From Flavobacterium sp. UBA2787 (GTDB lineage Bacteria; Bacteroidota; Bacteroidia; Flavobacteriales; Flavobacteriaceae), in assembly GCA_002352205.1 (NCBI GenBank), contig DEHZ01000004.1:146802-210801 (forward strand): a DNA stretch of 64,000 nucleotides. Reading direction: 5' to 3'. Under the pieces are notes generated by a model that worked only from the letters and a program-made list of their open reading frames with translations, was not told the DNA's origin and did not search any database. Below are positions 19,640 through 28,555 of this stretch, piece by piece; the first letter of the stretch is position 1; every line of letters starts with the position of its first letter. The position numbers and the translations under genes were made by a program.

Positions 19640-20041
19640 CTATTTCCAATTAAAAGTAATTTCCTTTTCAATATCCGGATGTAAGCTCAACATTACCGGA
19701 CAAGTCATGGCTGCTCTTTCTAAAATAGTTTTAGTTTTATCATCTGCTTCAAGATTCATATTCAAAACAGTGATGATTTTAGCAATTTTACGAGGTTCTG
19801 CTTGCATAATTTTGGTAACTTCTACGGTTGAACCTTTTAAATCTACATTCAAATCCCTTGATTTTATTCCCATAATAGAAATCATACATGTAGCTAATGA
19901 ATTAGCAACTAAATCGGTTGGAGAAAAAGCTTCTCCTTTTCCGTGATTATCTTTGGGTGCATCGGATAAAATTTCTGTTCCCGACTGTACGTGAATTGAA
20001 GTCGTTCGTAATTCACCGATATATGTTACTTTTGAAGTCAT
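19640..20041 (-). CDS. OsmC family protein
   Basis: This 133-residue protein belongs to the OsmC/Ohr superfamily of thiol-dependent peroxidases. The two redox cysteines are in place: C52 in SLATCMISIMG and C114 in MTCPVMLSLHP. It is cytoplasmic. The start codon overlaps the stop of the upstream LysM protein gene by one base, so the two are coupled. It is closer to the YhfA/OsmC branch than to Ohr, judging by the second cysteine context; substrate not known. Confidence 0.92.
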   Translation of the reverse strand: MTSKVTYIGELRTTSIHVQSGTEILSDAPKDNHGKGEAFSPTDLVANSLATCMISIMGIKSRDLNVDLKGSTVEVTKIMQAEPRKIAKIITVLNMNLEADDKTKTILERAAMTCPVMLSLHPDIEKEITFNWK

Positions 20042-21942
20042 TATTCTACTGGTTTTGCGGTTAAATCTTCATCATAACGCATGATGTAAACTCCTTTGTT
20101 GGAATAACCGGAAGCTAATTTTTTCTCGTAATCAAATTTATTTTCAATACCTTCACTAGCACTATTTTGAATCGTGGTTTCAAAATCTTCTTCTTGTGAA
20201 AGTCGCAACATCGTATCAAAAACTAAATCAAAACCACGAATAGCATATTGGTTTGGGTAAACATTGTTTTTCTTTTTATAACTTGTCGCAAAACCTAATG
20301 ATTCTGATGTATCTTGAAATTTAGCCAACGAAGGAAAAATAATATTTTGTTTTAATATTCGTGGAAATACTTCATCCGTTTCAAAGGTTGGATTAATATC
20401 TAAAACAACTAATTCTACTTTATAACCTTCACTTTTTGCTTTGCTACATTGATTGACGGCATTGAAAATCATACCTGTTGCTGCTGTTTCTAAAATAAAA
20501 TAATTCACTTTATTCTTAGAAAGCTTTGGAGTAATACTATCACCAATCACACCACCTTTTTCACCTAAAGGAGCAATAAAAATGTCTTTATGATTTTCTT
20601 CAATAAATTGTTTGGAAGAACCTTTTTTTCTATCAATCAAAGCAATCATATTTCCGTTTTTTGAACGAATGTAATCAAACATCACATTTTTTACGAAATC
20701 GCCGGATGGCATTGATTGATACAAATTGCTATACGATTTTGATGTTTCTCGTAAAGGAGAAATAACAGGAACATTATGCGGATTTAAAAGTTCTGCAGCT
20801 TTTTCAACATATTGAGGATAAAACGGTCCGATAACAGCATGAGCCTTATCAACATTATTATTTCTGATTATTGGCAGCACATTTGAAGAGCTTTTTGTTT
20901 CTTGAGAATCAAATATTTTTACATTGAAATTTAATCCCAATCGCTTGGCTGAATCCACTGCCATCAATGCTCCTGAATAAAAATCTAAAGTCATGTTCAA
21001 AAATCCGTCACGTTTTAATCTGGCTTGAGTAGATAAAGTGGTGTCACTCTCAATATTGGACACATTAAAAGGAAGCAATAACACAATTTCCTTTTTATCT
21101 TTAACAGAAATTGATTTACTCAAATCTTTTACTTGACGAATAGTTCCAGTATTTAGCGATACATTTGATGGGACTTTAAGTGTCATTCCTTCTTGTACCC
21201 CATCATTTAATTCCGGATTCAAAGCGATTAACTCATCCTGACTTAAACGGAACATTTTTGCTAAACCGAATAAAGTTTCTTTTGGTTTTACTTCGTAAGT
21301 TAAATATTTTCCGTTATCAGGAACTTCTATTTTTTTGGCAGGAATTGATGAAGCAGTTTCAACAGTTTTCCCTTTCTTGATGATTAATTTTTGACCTATA
21401 GTTAAACCCGATTTAGATTCAGGATTCAACAATTCCAATTCTTCAACCGAGACATTGTATTGTTTGGAGATGCCATACATTGTTTCTTTAGGCTGAACTT
21501 CATGATAAACTGCTTGCCCGTTTGAAATTACTTCTTGTTTAGCTTCTTCTTTTTTTCCGTTAATTTGAATGGTTTGTCCTATTTTTAGACCTTCCTTTTT
21601 AACTTCAGGATTTAAACGTTCTAATTCTTCAACAGAAGTATTATATTGTTTCGCAATCCCGAAAAGCGTTTCTTTAGGCTGAACTTCATGAGTTTTTGAA
21701 TTTCCGTTTTGCTCTTTGGTAACAGCTGAAGTAGGAATAAGTAATGTTGTGTTTTCCTGAATTCCGTTTTGAGCATCGGGATTCAATCGATAAATATCGT
21801 AAGGTGTAACTTTATACTTTTGGGCAATTTGAGTAATCGTTTCTCCTTTGGCAACAGTATGCTTTTTATAATTAGAAGGCTGAGCCATCAAAAAATTGGT
21901 GACACTTAAAAAGATAATTAACGTTTTAAATACTAGTTTCAT
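20041..21942 (-). CDS. Exported protein with four LysM domains and a periplasmic-binding-protein fold
   Basis: The 633-residue protein has a signal peptide (MKLVFKTLIIFLSVTNFLMAQ). Four LysM peptidoglycan-binding repeats follow at about residues 27-70, 84-128, 146-190 and 214-258 (each KGETxxxIAxxY-like or PKETxFGxxK). The remaining ~340 residues are a type 1 periplasmic-binding-protein fold (VIGPFYPQYVEKAAELLN, then VPVISPLRETS). Similar folds occur in amino-acid receptors and in LpoA, the outer-membrane activator of PBP1A. No transporter genes are nearby, so a cell-wall role is more likely than uptake. The stop overlaps the OsmC start by one base, and another LysM gene lies 29 bases upstream. 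Confidence 0.88.
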   Translation of the reverse strand: MKLVFKTLIIFLSVTNFLMAQPSNYKKHTVAKGETITQIAQKYKVTPYDIYRLNPDAQNGIQENTTLLIPTSAVTKEQNGNSKTHEVQPKETLFGIAKQYNTSVEELERLNPEVKKEGLKIGQTIQINGKKEEAKQEVISNGQAVYHEVQPKETMYGISKQYNVSVEELELLNPESKSGLTIGQKLIIKKGKTVETASSIPAKKIEVPDNGKYLTYEVKPKETLFGLAKMFRLSQDELIALNPELNDGVQEGMTLKVPSNVSLNTGTIRQVKDLSKSISVKDKKEIVLLLPFNVSNIESDTTLSTQARLKRDGFLNMTLDFYSGALMAVDSAKRLGLNFNVKIFDSQETKSSSNVLPIIRNNNVDKAHAVIGPFYPQYVEKAAELLNPHNVPVISPLRETSKSYSNLYQSMPSGDFVKNVMFDYIRSKNGNMIALIDRKKGSSKQFIEENHKDIFIAPLGEKGGVIGDSITPKLSKNKVNYFILETAATGMIFNAVNQCSKAKSEGYKVELVVLDINPTFETDEVFPRILKQNIIFPSLAKFQDTSESLGFATSYKKKNNVYPNQYAIRGFDLVFDTMLRLSQEEDFETTIQNSASEGIENKFDYEKKLASGYSNKGVYIMRYDEDLTAKPVE

Positions 21943-21971
21943 TCTTGTAGGTTGCTGCAGTTTAAACGCAG

Positions 21972-22709
21972 TTAATTGGCTTTAATTGTTAATACTTGTC
22001 CGGCTTGTAATCCATTTTTTAACAGTTTTTCATTTTGACTCAATATTGAATCTATAGGAACGTTATATTTTTTTGACAATCCATATAATGTTTCCTTTGG
22101 GGCAACAGTATGTTTAAAAACTTCGCCGGTATTTTGATAATTTGTTGTTTTCAGTGAATCTTCATCACTTTTAACAACCTTTGGTTTAGCATTACCAACA
22201 ATTGTGCCATCCGGAATTTTTAATGTTTGTCCAGCTTGCAAATTATTTTTCATCAAAATAGTGTTTGCATTTTTAATTTCATCAACAGAAACATTATATA
22301 TTTTGGATAAACCATATAAGGTTTCTCCTGATTTTACTTTATGTGTTTTGTTACTACTATTGCTTTTTGGAACAACTATATTTTCAGGTTGCTCTACTGG
22401 TTTTGAAACTGCTTCAGATGTATTTGATACAGGTTTTGTTTGATAATTCTCCGACGGAAGTATAATTTCCGGTGATTTTTGAGGAGCGTAAAACTCCAAA
22501 ACCATTCCTTCTTTAACACCATCAATAGCAAATCGATTGGCTCTGTAAATTTCGGCTGGATCGACTGTGTATTTTTTTGAAATATCTAAAACTGTTTCAC
22601 CCGAAGCTACTGTGTGTTTCACAGGATCCATTCCGGGTTTCACAACGGTTTGTGAAAAAGTGATTTGGGGGCTTAGCAATACCATTGCTCCAAATAAAAA
22701 CTTCTTCAT
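21972..22709 (-). CDS. Exported LysM-domain protein
   Basis: This 245-residue protein has a signal peptide (MKKFLFGAMVLLSPQITFSQ) and three LysM repeats at about residues 31-74, 122-166 and 199-243. Ser/Pro/Lys-rich linkers separate them. It has no catalytic domain, so it is a peptidoglycan-binding adaptor or structural protein of the periplasm. It lies between guaA and the larger LysM/binding-protein gene on the same strand with short gaps (18 and 29 bases). The four genes guaA-LysM-LysM/PBP-osmC therefore look like one operon. Confidence 0.88.
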   Translation of the reverse strand: MKKFLFGAMVLLSPQITFSQTVVKPGMDPVKHTVASGETVLDISKKYTVDPAEIYRANRFAIDGVKEGMVLEFYAPQKSPEIILPSENYQTKPVSNTSEAVSKPVEQPENIVVPKSNSSNKTHKVKSGETLYGLSKIYNVSVDEIKNANTILMKNNLQAGQTLKIPDGTIVGNAKPKVVKSDEDSLKTTNYQNTGEVFKHTVAPKETLYGLSKKYNVPIDSILSQNEKLLKNGLQAGQVLTIKAN

Positions 22710-22727
22710 CTTTATTAAACTTAAAAA

Positions 22728-24257
22728 TTATTCCCACTCAATTGTTGCAGGTGGTTTAGAACTGATGTCATAAACTACACGATTTACTCCTTTTACCTTG
22801 TTGATTATTTCGTTTGAAATTTTCATCAAAAAATCATATGGTAAATGAACCCAATCGGCGGTCATTCCATCAGTTGATTCCACGGCTCTTAACGCTACTA
22901 CTTTTTCGTAGGTACGTTCGTCTCCCATTACTCCTACGCTATTTACCGGAAGTAAAATGGCACCCGCTTGCCAAACTTGATCATAAAGTCCGTGTGATTT
23001 TAGACCTTCGATAAAGATAGCATCAACTTCTTGCAATATACGAACTTTTTCTTTTGTTATATCTCCTAAAATTCGGATGGATAATCCAGGTCCCGGAAAA
23101 GGATGTCTTCCTAATAACTCAGGGTCAATTCCTAGGGATGCTCCTACTCTACGCACTTCATCTTTAAACAACATTCGCAATGGTTCAACAATTTTTAGCT
23201 TCATAAAATCAGGTAGACCTCCTACATTATGATGCGATTTAATTGTCGCTGATGGTCCCTTTACCGAAATAGATTCAATAACATCCGGATAAATTGTTCC
23301 TTGAGCCAACCATTTCACATCTTCTATTCGGTGAGCTTCGTCATCAAAAACTTCGATAAAAACTCTTCCGATAGCTTTGCGTTTGGCTTCCGGTTCTTCG
23401 ATTCCGGCTAATTGATCTAAAAATCGATCAGCGGCATCAACACCTTTTACATTCAAACCCATTCCTTTGTATTGATCTAATACATTTTGGAACTCGTTTT
23501 TACGCAATAAACCATTATTAACAAAAATACAATACAAATTTTCACCAATAGCTTTATTCAATAAAACGGCAGCTACGGTAGAATCTACGCCACCTGAAAG
23601 TCCTAATACAACTTTATCTCCTTTGATTTTTTCTTGTAATTCGGCTACAATTTCTTCTACAAAAGCATTTGGTGTGAAATTCTGTGGTACTTCGGCAATA
23701 CGAACCAAAAAGTTTTCCAACATTTGTTTTCCATCTGTTGAATGATATACTTCAGGGTGAAATTGGATAGCATATGTTTTTTCGCCTTCAATACGATAAG
23801 CGGCATTTTCTACATCTTTTGTACTGGCTAACTTAACACCGTTAGTAGGTAGTTTTTTAATTGTATCACTATGACTCATCCAAACTTGACTATTGAGTGC
23901 CACTTCTTCAAAAAACGGATCGTGGTCATCTACAAAGCTTAAATTGGCTCTGCCATATTCGCGTGTGTTGGATGGAGCTACTTCGCCACCATCAAAATGG
24001 GCCAAATATTGAGCACCATAACAAACAGCAAGCAAAGGCATTTTACCTCTAATTTGCGATAAATCGGGATGTGGAGCATCATCTGCTCGAACAGAAAAAG
24101 GACTACCGGAAAGAATTGTGGCTTTAAAGCTGGACAAATCTTCGGGAACTTTGTTATAGGGAAAAATTTCGCAGAATATGTTTAATTCTCGAACTCTTCT
24201 CGCAATAAGTTGTGTGTATTGCGAACCAAAATCTAAAATAAGTACGTTGTGTTGCAT
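22728..24257 (-). CDS. guaA: GMP synthase (glutamine-hydrolysing)
   Basis: GuaA aminates XMP to GMP. I used the ATG at 24257 ([14 protein letters not shown]); the frame is open two codons further to a TTG. The 509-residue protein has a class I amidotransferase domain with nucleophile C79 ([10 protein letters not shown]) and the pair in [10 protein letters not shown]. The ATP pyrophosphatase P-loop is [13 protein letters not shown]. The C-terminal dimerisation domain ends [17 protein letters not shown] -7 box at 24261-24268 sits only 3 bases upstream of the ATG, so the transcript may be leaderless or start elsewhere. An inverted repeat lies at 24277-24303. No purine riboswitch was seen. Confidence 0.97.
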   Translation of the reverse strand: MQHNVLILDFGSQYTQLIARRVRELNIFCEIFPYNKVPEDLSSFKATILSGSPFSVRADDAPHPDLSQIRGKMPLLAVCYGAQYLAHFDGGEVAPSNTREYGRANLSFVDDHDPFFEEVALNSQVWMSHSDTIKKLPTNGVKLASTKDVENAAYRIEGEKTYAIQFHPEVYHSTDGKQMLENFLVRIAEVPQNFTPNAFVEEIVAELQEKIKGDKVVLGLSGGVDSTVAAVLLNKAIGENLYCIFVNNGLLRKNEFQNVLDQYKGMGLNVKGVDAADRFLDQLAGIEEPEAKRKAIGRVFIEVFDDEAHRIEDVKWLAQGTIYPDVIESISVKGPSATIKSHHNVGGLPDFMKLKIVEPLRMLFKDEVRRVGASLGIDPELLGRHPFPGPGLSIRILGDITKEKVRILQEVDAIFIEGLKSHGLYDQVWQAGAILLPVNSVGVMGDERTYEKVVALRAVESTDGMTADWVHLPYDFLMKISNEIINKVKGVNRVVYDISSKPPATIEWE

Positions 24258-24276
24258 GGGCAAAAATAGCTATATT

Positions 24277-24303
24277 CTTGGAAAGTGAAAAACAGTTTCC
24301 AAG
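24277..24303. promoter_or_regulatory. Inverted repeat upstream of guaA
   Basis: CTTGGAAA (24277-24284) and TTTCCAAG (24296-24303) form a perfect 8-bp dyad with an 11-base spacer, 20-46 bases upstream of the guaA ATG. It could be an operator. No function is shown. Confidence 0.4.
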
Positions 24304-24350
24304 TTAAATTTAAATTAATTAAAATGTGTTGATTATAAGTTAACTAGTCT

Positions 24351-25568
24351 TTAAATTCCGATTTCAACTTGAAAGCGAATGTACCAATTGGTTTTACTAC
24401 TTCCGTCAAAATATGTTAAATCATCTAAAGTTATTTCTGTTTGTAATTTAAAAGCGTGTTCCCATAAATATTTCGTCACACCAATACTATATTGCTTGGT
24501 ATGTGGAGCAAAACTTTGAATATCTTCGTTAACTTTTTGTGTTGAAAATCTTCCGATTACTTCATAACTTGTTGGAAAAATGTAACTTAATTGATAGTCA
24601 AAACCTTCTCCAACATATACATAATTAAAATCGGTTGCATCCTCCGGATTAAATGTAAATGGATTTTCAGAAGTTCGATTCATATACGAACTCATCAAAG
24701 CCCAACCGTTATATTTTAACATCGCATCTACAAAAACAGATTCCATTGTTCTTTTTTCAAACAAATCTTGCCCTAATTGTCCTTGGGTTTGACGAGCTTT
24801 TACATTCCGTTGAAATGTTCCTGCTAATAATAATCTAGGTTTTTGTTCACGTGCAATATCGCCTTCAAAGTTGGTTCCGTCTTTGGAAAACGCTCCTAAA
24901 GGAAAAAGTTCCATTCTTCCGGTTAACGCAAACCCATCATCAGGACTTTTGGTGACATTTCGGCCATTTCCTGTACTAATGGCAGATTTTAAATTATAGG
25001 AAAATTTATCTTTCTTCTCATTTAAAAAATAGGTTTGAAATCCAAAATCACGATCAATATTAAAACGAGCATTATTGATGGAACGATCGGTTAATTGCAA
25101 AGCTCCCGATGAATTGACACGTTGACGATTTCCCGGTAATTTTGTTTGTCCGAAAGCAAAACTCCAATGTTTGTTAGGTCGATAAAACATAACCGCATCA
25201 CGAATAATATTGATGTTTTCGCCGGCTTCAATTTCACCTACATCGCCTGGTGCAAAAGACAATTGAATTGCATATAAGAATTTTGGGTTTCCAACATATC
25301 CATCAAAACGCAAACGCAAACGTCTTACTTGACCTTCATAGGCGTCGTCTTGGTCTTCATTATTTAAATAACCTAATCTGTTTTGCATTCTAAAACGAAT
25401 ATTGAGTTGAAAAATACTATCGGGAGAAGTCAACCCCAAACCTCTACCATAGTTATAATAAGGTAAAGTGGCTAATTTTAAATCGTTGTCTTTTGTGCTA
25501 AATTTTATATCCTGAGCGATTGAAAATGAGGATATTAATAAAAATAAAGTTATGAAATTTGTTTTCAT
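24351..25568 (-). CDS. Phosphate-selective porin O/P-type outer-membrane protein
   Basis: This 405-residue outer-membrane barrel has a signal peptide (MKTNFITLFLLISSFSIAQ). Long amphipathic strands follow (FRMQNRLGYLNN, RRLRLRFDGYVGNPKFLYAIQL, FAFGQTKLPGNRQ), and the protein ends WYIRFQVEIGI. This matches the porin O/P family that is common in Bacteroidota. The name comes from Pseudomonas OprO/OprP; phosphate selectivity has not been shown here. A -7 box TACTTTTG lies on the minus strand at 25592-25599. The gene diverges from prmA. Confidence 0.88.
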   Translation of the reverse strand: MKTNFITLFLLISSFSIAQDIKFSTKDNDLKLATLPYYNYGRGLGLTSPDSIFQLNIRFRMQNRLGYLNNEDQDDAYEGQVRRLRLRFDGYVGNPKFLYAIQLSFAPGDVGEIEAGENINIIRDAVMFYRPNKHWSFAFGQTKLPGNRQRVNSSGALQLTDRSINNARFNIDRDFGFQTYFLNEKKDKFSYNLKSAISTGNGRNVTKSPDDGFALTGRMELFPLGAFSKDGTNFEGDIAREQKPRLLLAGTFQRNVKARQTQGQLGQDLFEKRTMESVFVDAMLKYNGWALMSSYMNRTSENPFTFNPEDATDFNYVYVGEGFDYQLSYIFPTSYEVIGRFSTQKVNEDIQSFAPHTKQYSIGVTKYLWEHAFKLQTEITLDDLTYFDGSSKTNWYIRFQVEIGI

Positions 25569-25639
25569 TGGTAGTAGTTGTGTTTGCTCGGCAAAAGTAA
25601 TTTAATTTTTGTAATGTAAAAGTATTGTAGTGGGATTGT

Positions 25640-25647
25640 TACCTTTG
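25640..25647 (+). promoter_or_regulatory. -7 box of prmA
   Basis: TACCTTTG fits TAnnTTTG, 13 bases before the prmA ATG. The same octamer serves mnmA. Confidence 0.5.
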
Positions 25648-25660
25648 CAAAAAAAACAAC

Positions 25661-26497
25661 ATGTCGAACATCTATTTAGGATATCATTTTACGGTTGAAC
25701 CGAAAGAATTAGGTTGCGAAATTTTAGTGGCCGAATTGGGCGAAAAACCTTTTGAAAGCTTTATTGAAACCGAATTCGGTGTAACCGCTTATGTTCAAAA
25801 AAACCTTTGGACGGAGGATATTTTGGATGATATTTTCATCTTAACTTCTCCTGAATTCACGATTTCTTTTCATGTAGAAGAAATTGAGCAAGTGAATTGG
25901 AATGAAGAATGGGAGAAAAATTTTAATGCGATCGATGTCGATAGAACGTGCTATGTTCGAGCACCGTTTCATCCAAAAACAGATGCTGAATATGATATTG
26001 TTATCGAACCCAAAATGAGCTTTGGAACCGGTCATCATGAAACAACGCACATGGTTATTCAACATTTATTGGAAACCGATTTGGTTGGTAAAAAAACGTT
26101 GGATATGGGTTGCGGAACTGCTATTTTAGCCATCTTAGCTGAAATGAAAGGAGCCAAACCAATTGATGCTATTGACATTGATAATTGGTGCTATTTGAAT
26201 TCAATTGAAAATGCCGAACGAAATAATTGCAAACATATCACCGTTTATGAAGGAGATGCCTCGTTGTTGATTGATCAAAAATATGATGTAATTATTGCCA
26301 ATATCAACCGAAATATTCTTTTGAATGATATGAATCGCTATGTTAATTGCTTAAATCAAAATGGTTTATTATTTTTGAGTGGATTTTATAGCGAAGATAT
26401 TCCTGCCATTGATGAATGTTGTCAAAAGTTAGGTTTAAAATTGGAGAAAACAATTGAACGGAATAATTGGGTTAGTTTGAGGTATCAGTTGGGGTAG
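25661..26497 (+). CDS. prmA: Ribosomal protein L11 methyltransferase
   Basis: PrmA trimethylates ribosomal protein L11 with S-adenosylmethionine. The 278-residue protein has the N-terminal substrate-recognition domain followed by the methyltransferase fold. The latter carries SFGTGHHETTHMV, the SAM motif LDMGCGTAILAIL, the acidic AIDIDNW, and the IIANINRNIL motif. It is cytoplasmic. clpS follows after a short repeat region. Confidence 0.95.
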   Translation: MSNIYLGYHFTVEPKELGCEILVAELGEKPFESFIETEFGVTAYVQKNLWTEDILDDIFILTSPEFTISFHVEEIEQVNWNEEWEKNFNAIDVDRTCYVRAPFHPKTDAEYDIVIEPKMSFGTGHHETTHMVIQHLLETDLVGKKTLDMGCGTAILAILAEMKGAKPIDAIDIDNWCYLNSIENAERNNCKHITVYEGDASLLIDQKYDVIIANINRNILLNDMNRYVNCLNQNGLLFLSGFYSEDIPAIDECCQKLGLKLEKTIERNNWVSLRYQLG

Positions 26498-26500
26498 TTA

Positions 26501-26570
26501 GGATTGTTGGATTATTAGATTGTTGGATTATTCGAAAAATCTAATAATCGAACAATCTAAAAATCTTTTA
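26501..26570. repeat. Intergenic repeat, 'attgttngattatt' family, with a hairpin
   Basis: Two direct copies of gattgttggattatt lie next to an inverted copy. The segment 26517-26534 pairs with 26541-26558 (AGATTGTT to AACAATCT, with two mismatches inside), giving a long stem with a short AT loop. Related text occurs at 35792-35857 and 36915-36966. Confidence 0.6.
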
Positions 26571-26581
26571 AAATAAATAAA

Positions 26582-26857
26582 ATGAGTACGATAGAAAAAA
26601 TTCAAGAAGAAGTTTTAGTCGAAGAAGCCGTTGGAATTAACAACGAAATTGTGCTTTTTAATGATGATGTCAACACATTTGATCATGTAATTGACACGTT
26701 GATTCGCGTTTGCAGTCACACCAGCGAACAAGCTGAACAATGTGCGATTTTGGTTCACTACAAAGGAAAATGCACTGTAAAAACCGGAGATTTTGATGAG
26801 CTAAAACCACAATGCACACAGTTGTTGGAAGCCGGTTTGAGTGCCGAAATTATATAA
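26582..26857 (+). CDS. clpS: ClpS, adaptor of the Clp protease
   Basis: ClpS delivers N-degron proteins to ClpAP-type proteases. The 91-residue protein has the family core: LFNDDVNTFDHVIDTL, which holds the N-degron pocket residues, then a helix with EQAEQCAILVHYKGKC, and the final LEAGLSAEII. The length fits. The next gene starts 6 bases downstream with a TTG codon, so the two are coupled. Confidence 0.95.
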   Translation: MSTIEKIQEEVLVEEAVGINNEIVLFNDDVNTFDHVIDTLIRVCSHTSEQAEQCAILVHYKGKCTVKTGDFDELKPQCTQLLEAGLSAEII

Positions 26858-26863
26858 AAACAG

Positions 26864-28141
26864 TTGGAAGAATACGGAAAAATACTCATCATCGCCATGC
26901 CGGCATTTCTGTTACTGATTGTAATTGAAAAAGTGTATGGCTATTTTAGAGGAAACGACACTGCTCCGTTAATGGATACCGTTTCAAGTTTAAGCTCCGG
27001 AATTACAAATGCTACAAAAGATGTTTTAGGCATCAGCATTTCGATTTTAACTTATGAATGGATGGTTTCAAAAGTGGCAATTTTTTCGATTGAAAACACA
27101 ATACTTAGTTATATAATTGCCTTTTTTGTCATCGATTTTTATGGTTATTGGACACATCGCTGGTCGCATCAAATCAATATTTTTTGGAATAAACACGCGA
27201 TTCATCACAGCAGCGAAGAATTTAATTTGGGTTGTGCTTTGCGGCAATCGATTTCATCATTTGTGAATTTATTTACCTTTTTATTAATTCCGGCTGCTTT
27301 TCTGGGCGTTCCTGCTACGATTATTGCGATTGTTCTTCCGTTACATTTATTTTTGCAATTTTGGTATCATACCAGACACATTGGAAAAATGGGTTTTTTA
27401 GAAAAAATCATTGTTACACCTTCACATCATCGAGTTCACCACGCAATAAACAAAGAATATTTAGACAAAAATCACGGTCAAATTTTTATTTTTTGGGATA
27501 AATGGTTTGGCACTTTTCAGGAAGAATTAAAAGAAACTCCGCCCGTTTTTGGCATAACAAGACCTGCTCAAACGTGGAATCCGATTAAAATTAATTTTCA
27601 GCATTTGTGGTTATTGATACAAGATGCTTGGCGAGCAGAAAACTGGAAAGATAAATTCACAATCTGGTTTAAACCAACAGGCTGGAGACCAGAAGGTTTT
27701 GAAGAAAGATATCCTGTTTACAAAATTGAAGATGTGTATGCATTTGAAAAATACAATCCCAAACATTCACCTTTTTTGACTTATTATTCAATTATTCAAC
27801 TCTTTATTACGTTGGGATTTGTAAGTTATTTATTTGCGAATGTTGGAACAATTGGTTTGCCAAACATTTTTGTTTATGGATTATTCATATTTATCACTAT
27901 CTACAGTCAAACCGAATTGATGGATACCAACTCAAATGCTTATTTTTTTGAGTTATATCGATTACTTTTCGGATTTGGAATCGTATTTTTTTATGGTGAT
28001 TGGTTTGGATTAAATTCAGTGATTCTGTTTAGTAATTATGTGCTTGGATTTTACTTTTTAGCTTCCTTCGGATTTTCGTATTATTTTTCTACTTATGAAT
28101 TTGTTGTATATAAAAATGCTTCTAAAGCTATTAATTCTTGA
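26864..28141 (+). CDS. Sterol desaturase / fatty acid hydroxylase family membrane protein
   Basis: This 425-residue membrane-bound di-iron oxygenase has the histidine clusters of the family: HRWSH near residue 92, HAIHH near residue 105, and HHRVHH near residue 187. A further C-terminal hydrophobic half has several helices. I take TTG at 26864 as the start because MEEYGKILIIAMP agrees with what I know of flavobacterial relatives. The next ATG (26897) would remove 11 residues. The substrate is probably a lipid or carotenoid-like molecule in the inner membrane. The gene directly follows clpS. Confidence 0.88.
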   Translation: MEEYGKILIIAMPAFLLLIVIEKVYGYFRGNDTAPLMDTVSSLSSGITNATKDVLGISISILTYEWMVSKVAIFSIENTILSYIIAFFVIDFYGYWTHRWSHQINIFWNKHAIHHSSEEFNLGCALRQSISSFVNLFTFLLIPAAFLGVPATIIAIVLPLHLFLQFWYHTRHIGKMGFLEKIIVTPSHHRVHHAINKEYLDKNHGQIFIFWDKWFGTFQEELKETPPVFGITRPAQTWNPIKINFQHLWLLIQDAWRAENWKDKFTIWFKPTGWRPEGFEERYPVYKIEDVYAFEKYNPKHSPFLTYYSIIQLFITLGFVSYLFANVGTIGLPNIFVYGLFIFITIYSQTELMDTNSNAYFFELYRLLFGFGIVFFYGDWFGLNSVILFSNYVLGFYFLASFGFSYYFSTYEFVVYKNASKAINS

Positions 28142-28152
28142 TTAAAACCGAT

Positions 28153-28419
28153 TTAACTTATTCTACCTACCGCACAACTTACAAATGATTTTGCTTTTTC
28201 GCCCAATGAATTAGTTTCGCCAAACTCTGGATAACCTAAACTTTGTAACGTTGATTTAACTAATACTAAATCAGCTTCATTTTCATAACGAAAAGAAACT
28301 GTTTGCTCATCATTATTTACTTCTACATCAGAAATATTTTCTAATAGAGTAAGTTTTTTAGTGATTGTGTTGGCACAACCATAACATTTTAGGTTTTGAA
28401 TTTTTATCGTTGATTTCAT
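28153..28419 (-). CDS. Heavy-metal-associated (HMA) domain protein
   Basis: This 88-residue protein has a ferredoxin-like HMA domain with the metal-binding pair C12 and C15 (KCYGCANTITKKL), where the family more often has MxCxxC. A further cysteine lies near the C terminus (VSCAVG). It could bind copper or another soft metal as a chaperone. It is not next to a P-type ATPase. It converges with the hydroxylase gene. Its promoter lies within an 11-bp-arm palindrome at 28422-28451, which points to repression by a dimeric regulator. Confidence 0.88.
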   Translation of the reverse strand: MKSTIKIQNLKCYGCANTITKKLTLLENISDVEVNNDEQTVSFRYENEADLVLVKSTLQSLGYPEFGETNSLGEKAKSFVSCAVGRIS

Positions 28420-28421
28420 TT

Positions 28422-28451
28422 TTAACTAATTTATCTTACAAAATTAGTTAA
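28422..28451 (-). promoter_or_regulatory. Palindromic operator over the promoter of the HMA gene
   Basis: TTAACTAATTT (28422-28432) and AAATTAGTTAA (28441-28451) are perfect 11-bp arms around 8 bases. On the minus strand a -7 box TAATTTTG (28446 to 28439) lies within it, and the HMA start codon is 3 bases beyond its edge. Confidence 0.65.
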
Positions 28452-28555
28452 TCCAATAAAAAAGAAAAGTGACAAAAGTTACATAAGAATATATTTTATT
28501 TATTTTTATTGTTAGAAAGTTGTATTTTTAAACTTTCAAATTGACTAATATCCCT

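Noticed and set aside
24258-24350. Purine riboswitch before guaA
   Set aside because: The gap of about 90 bases has no recognisable purine-aptamer core, and a promoter box lies next to the ATG.
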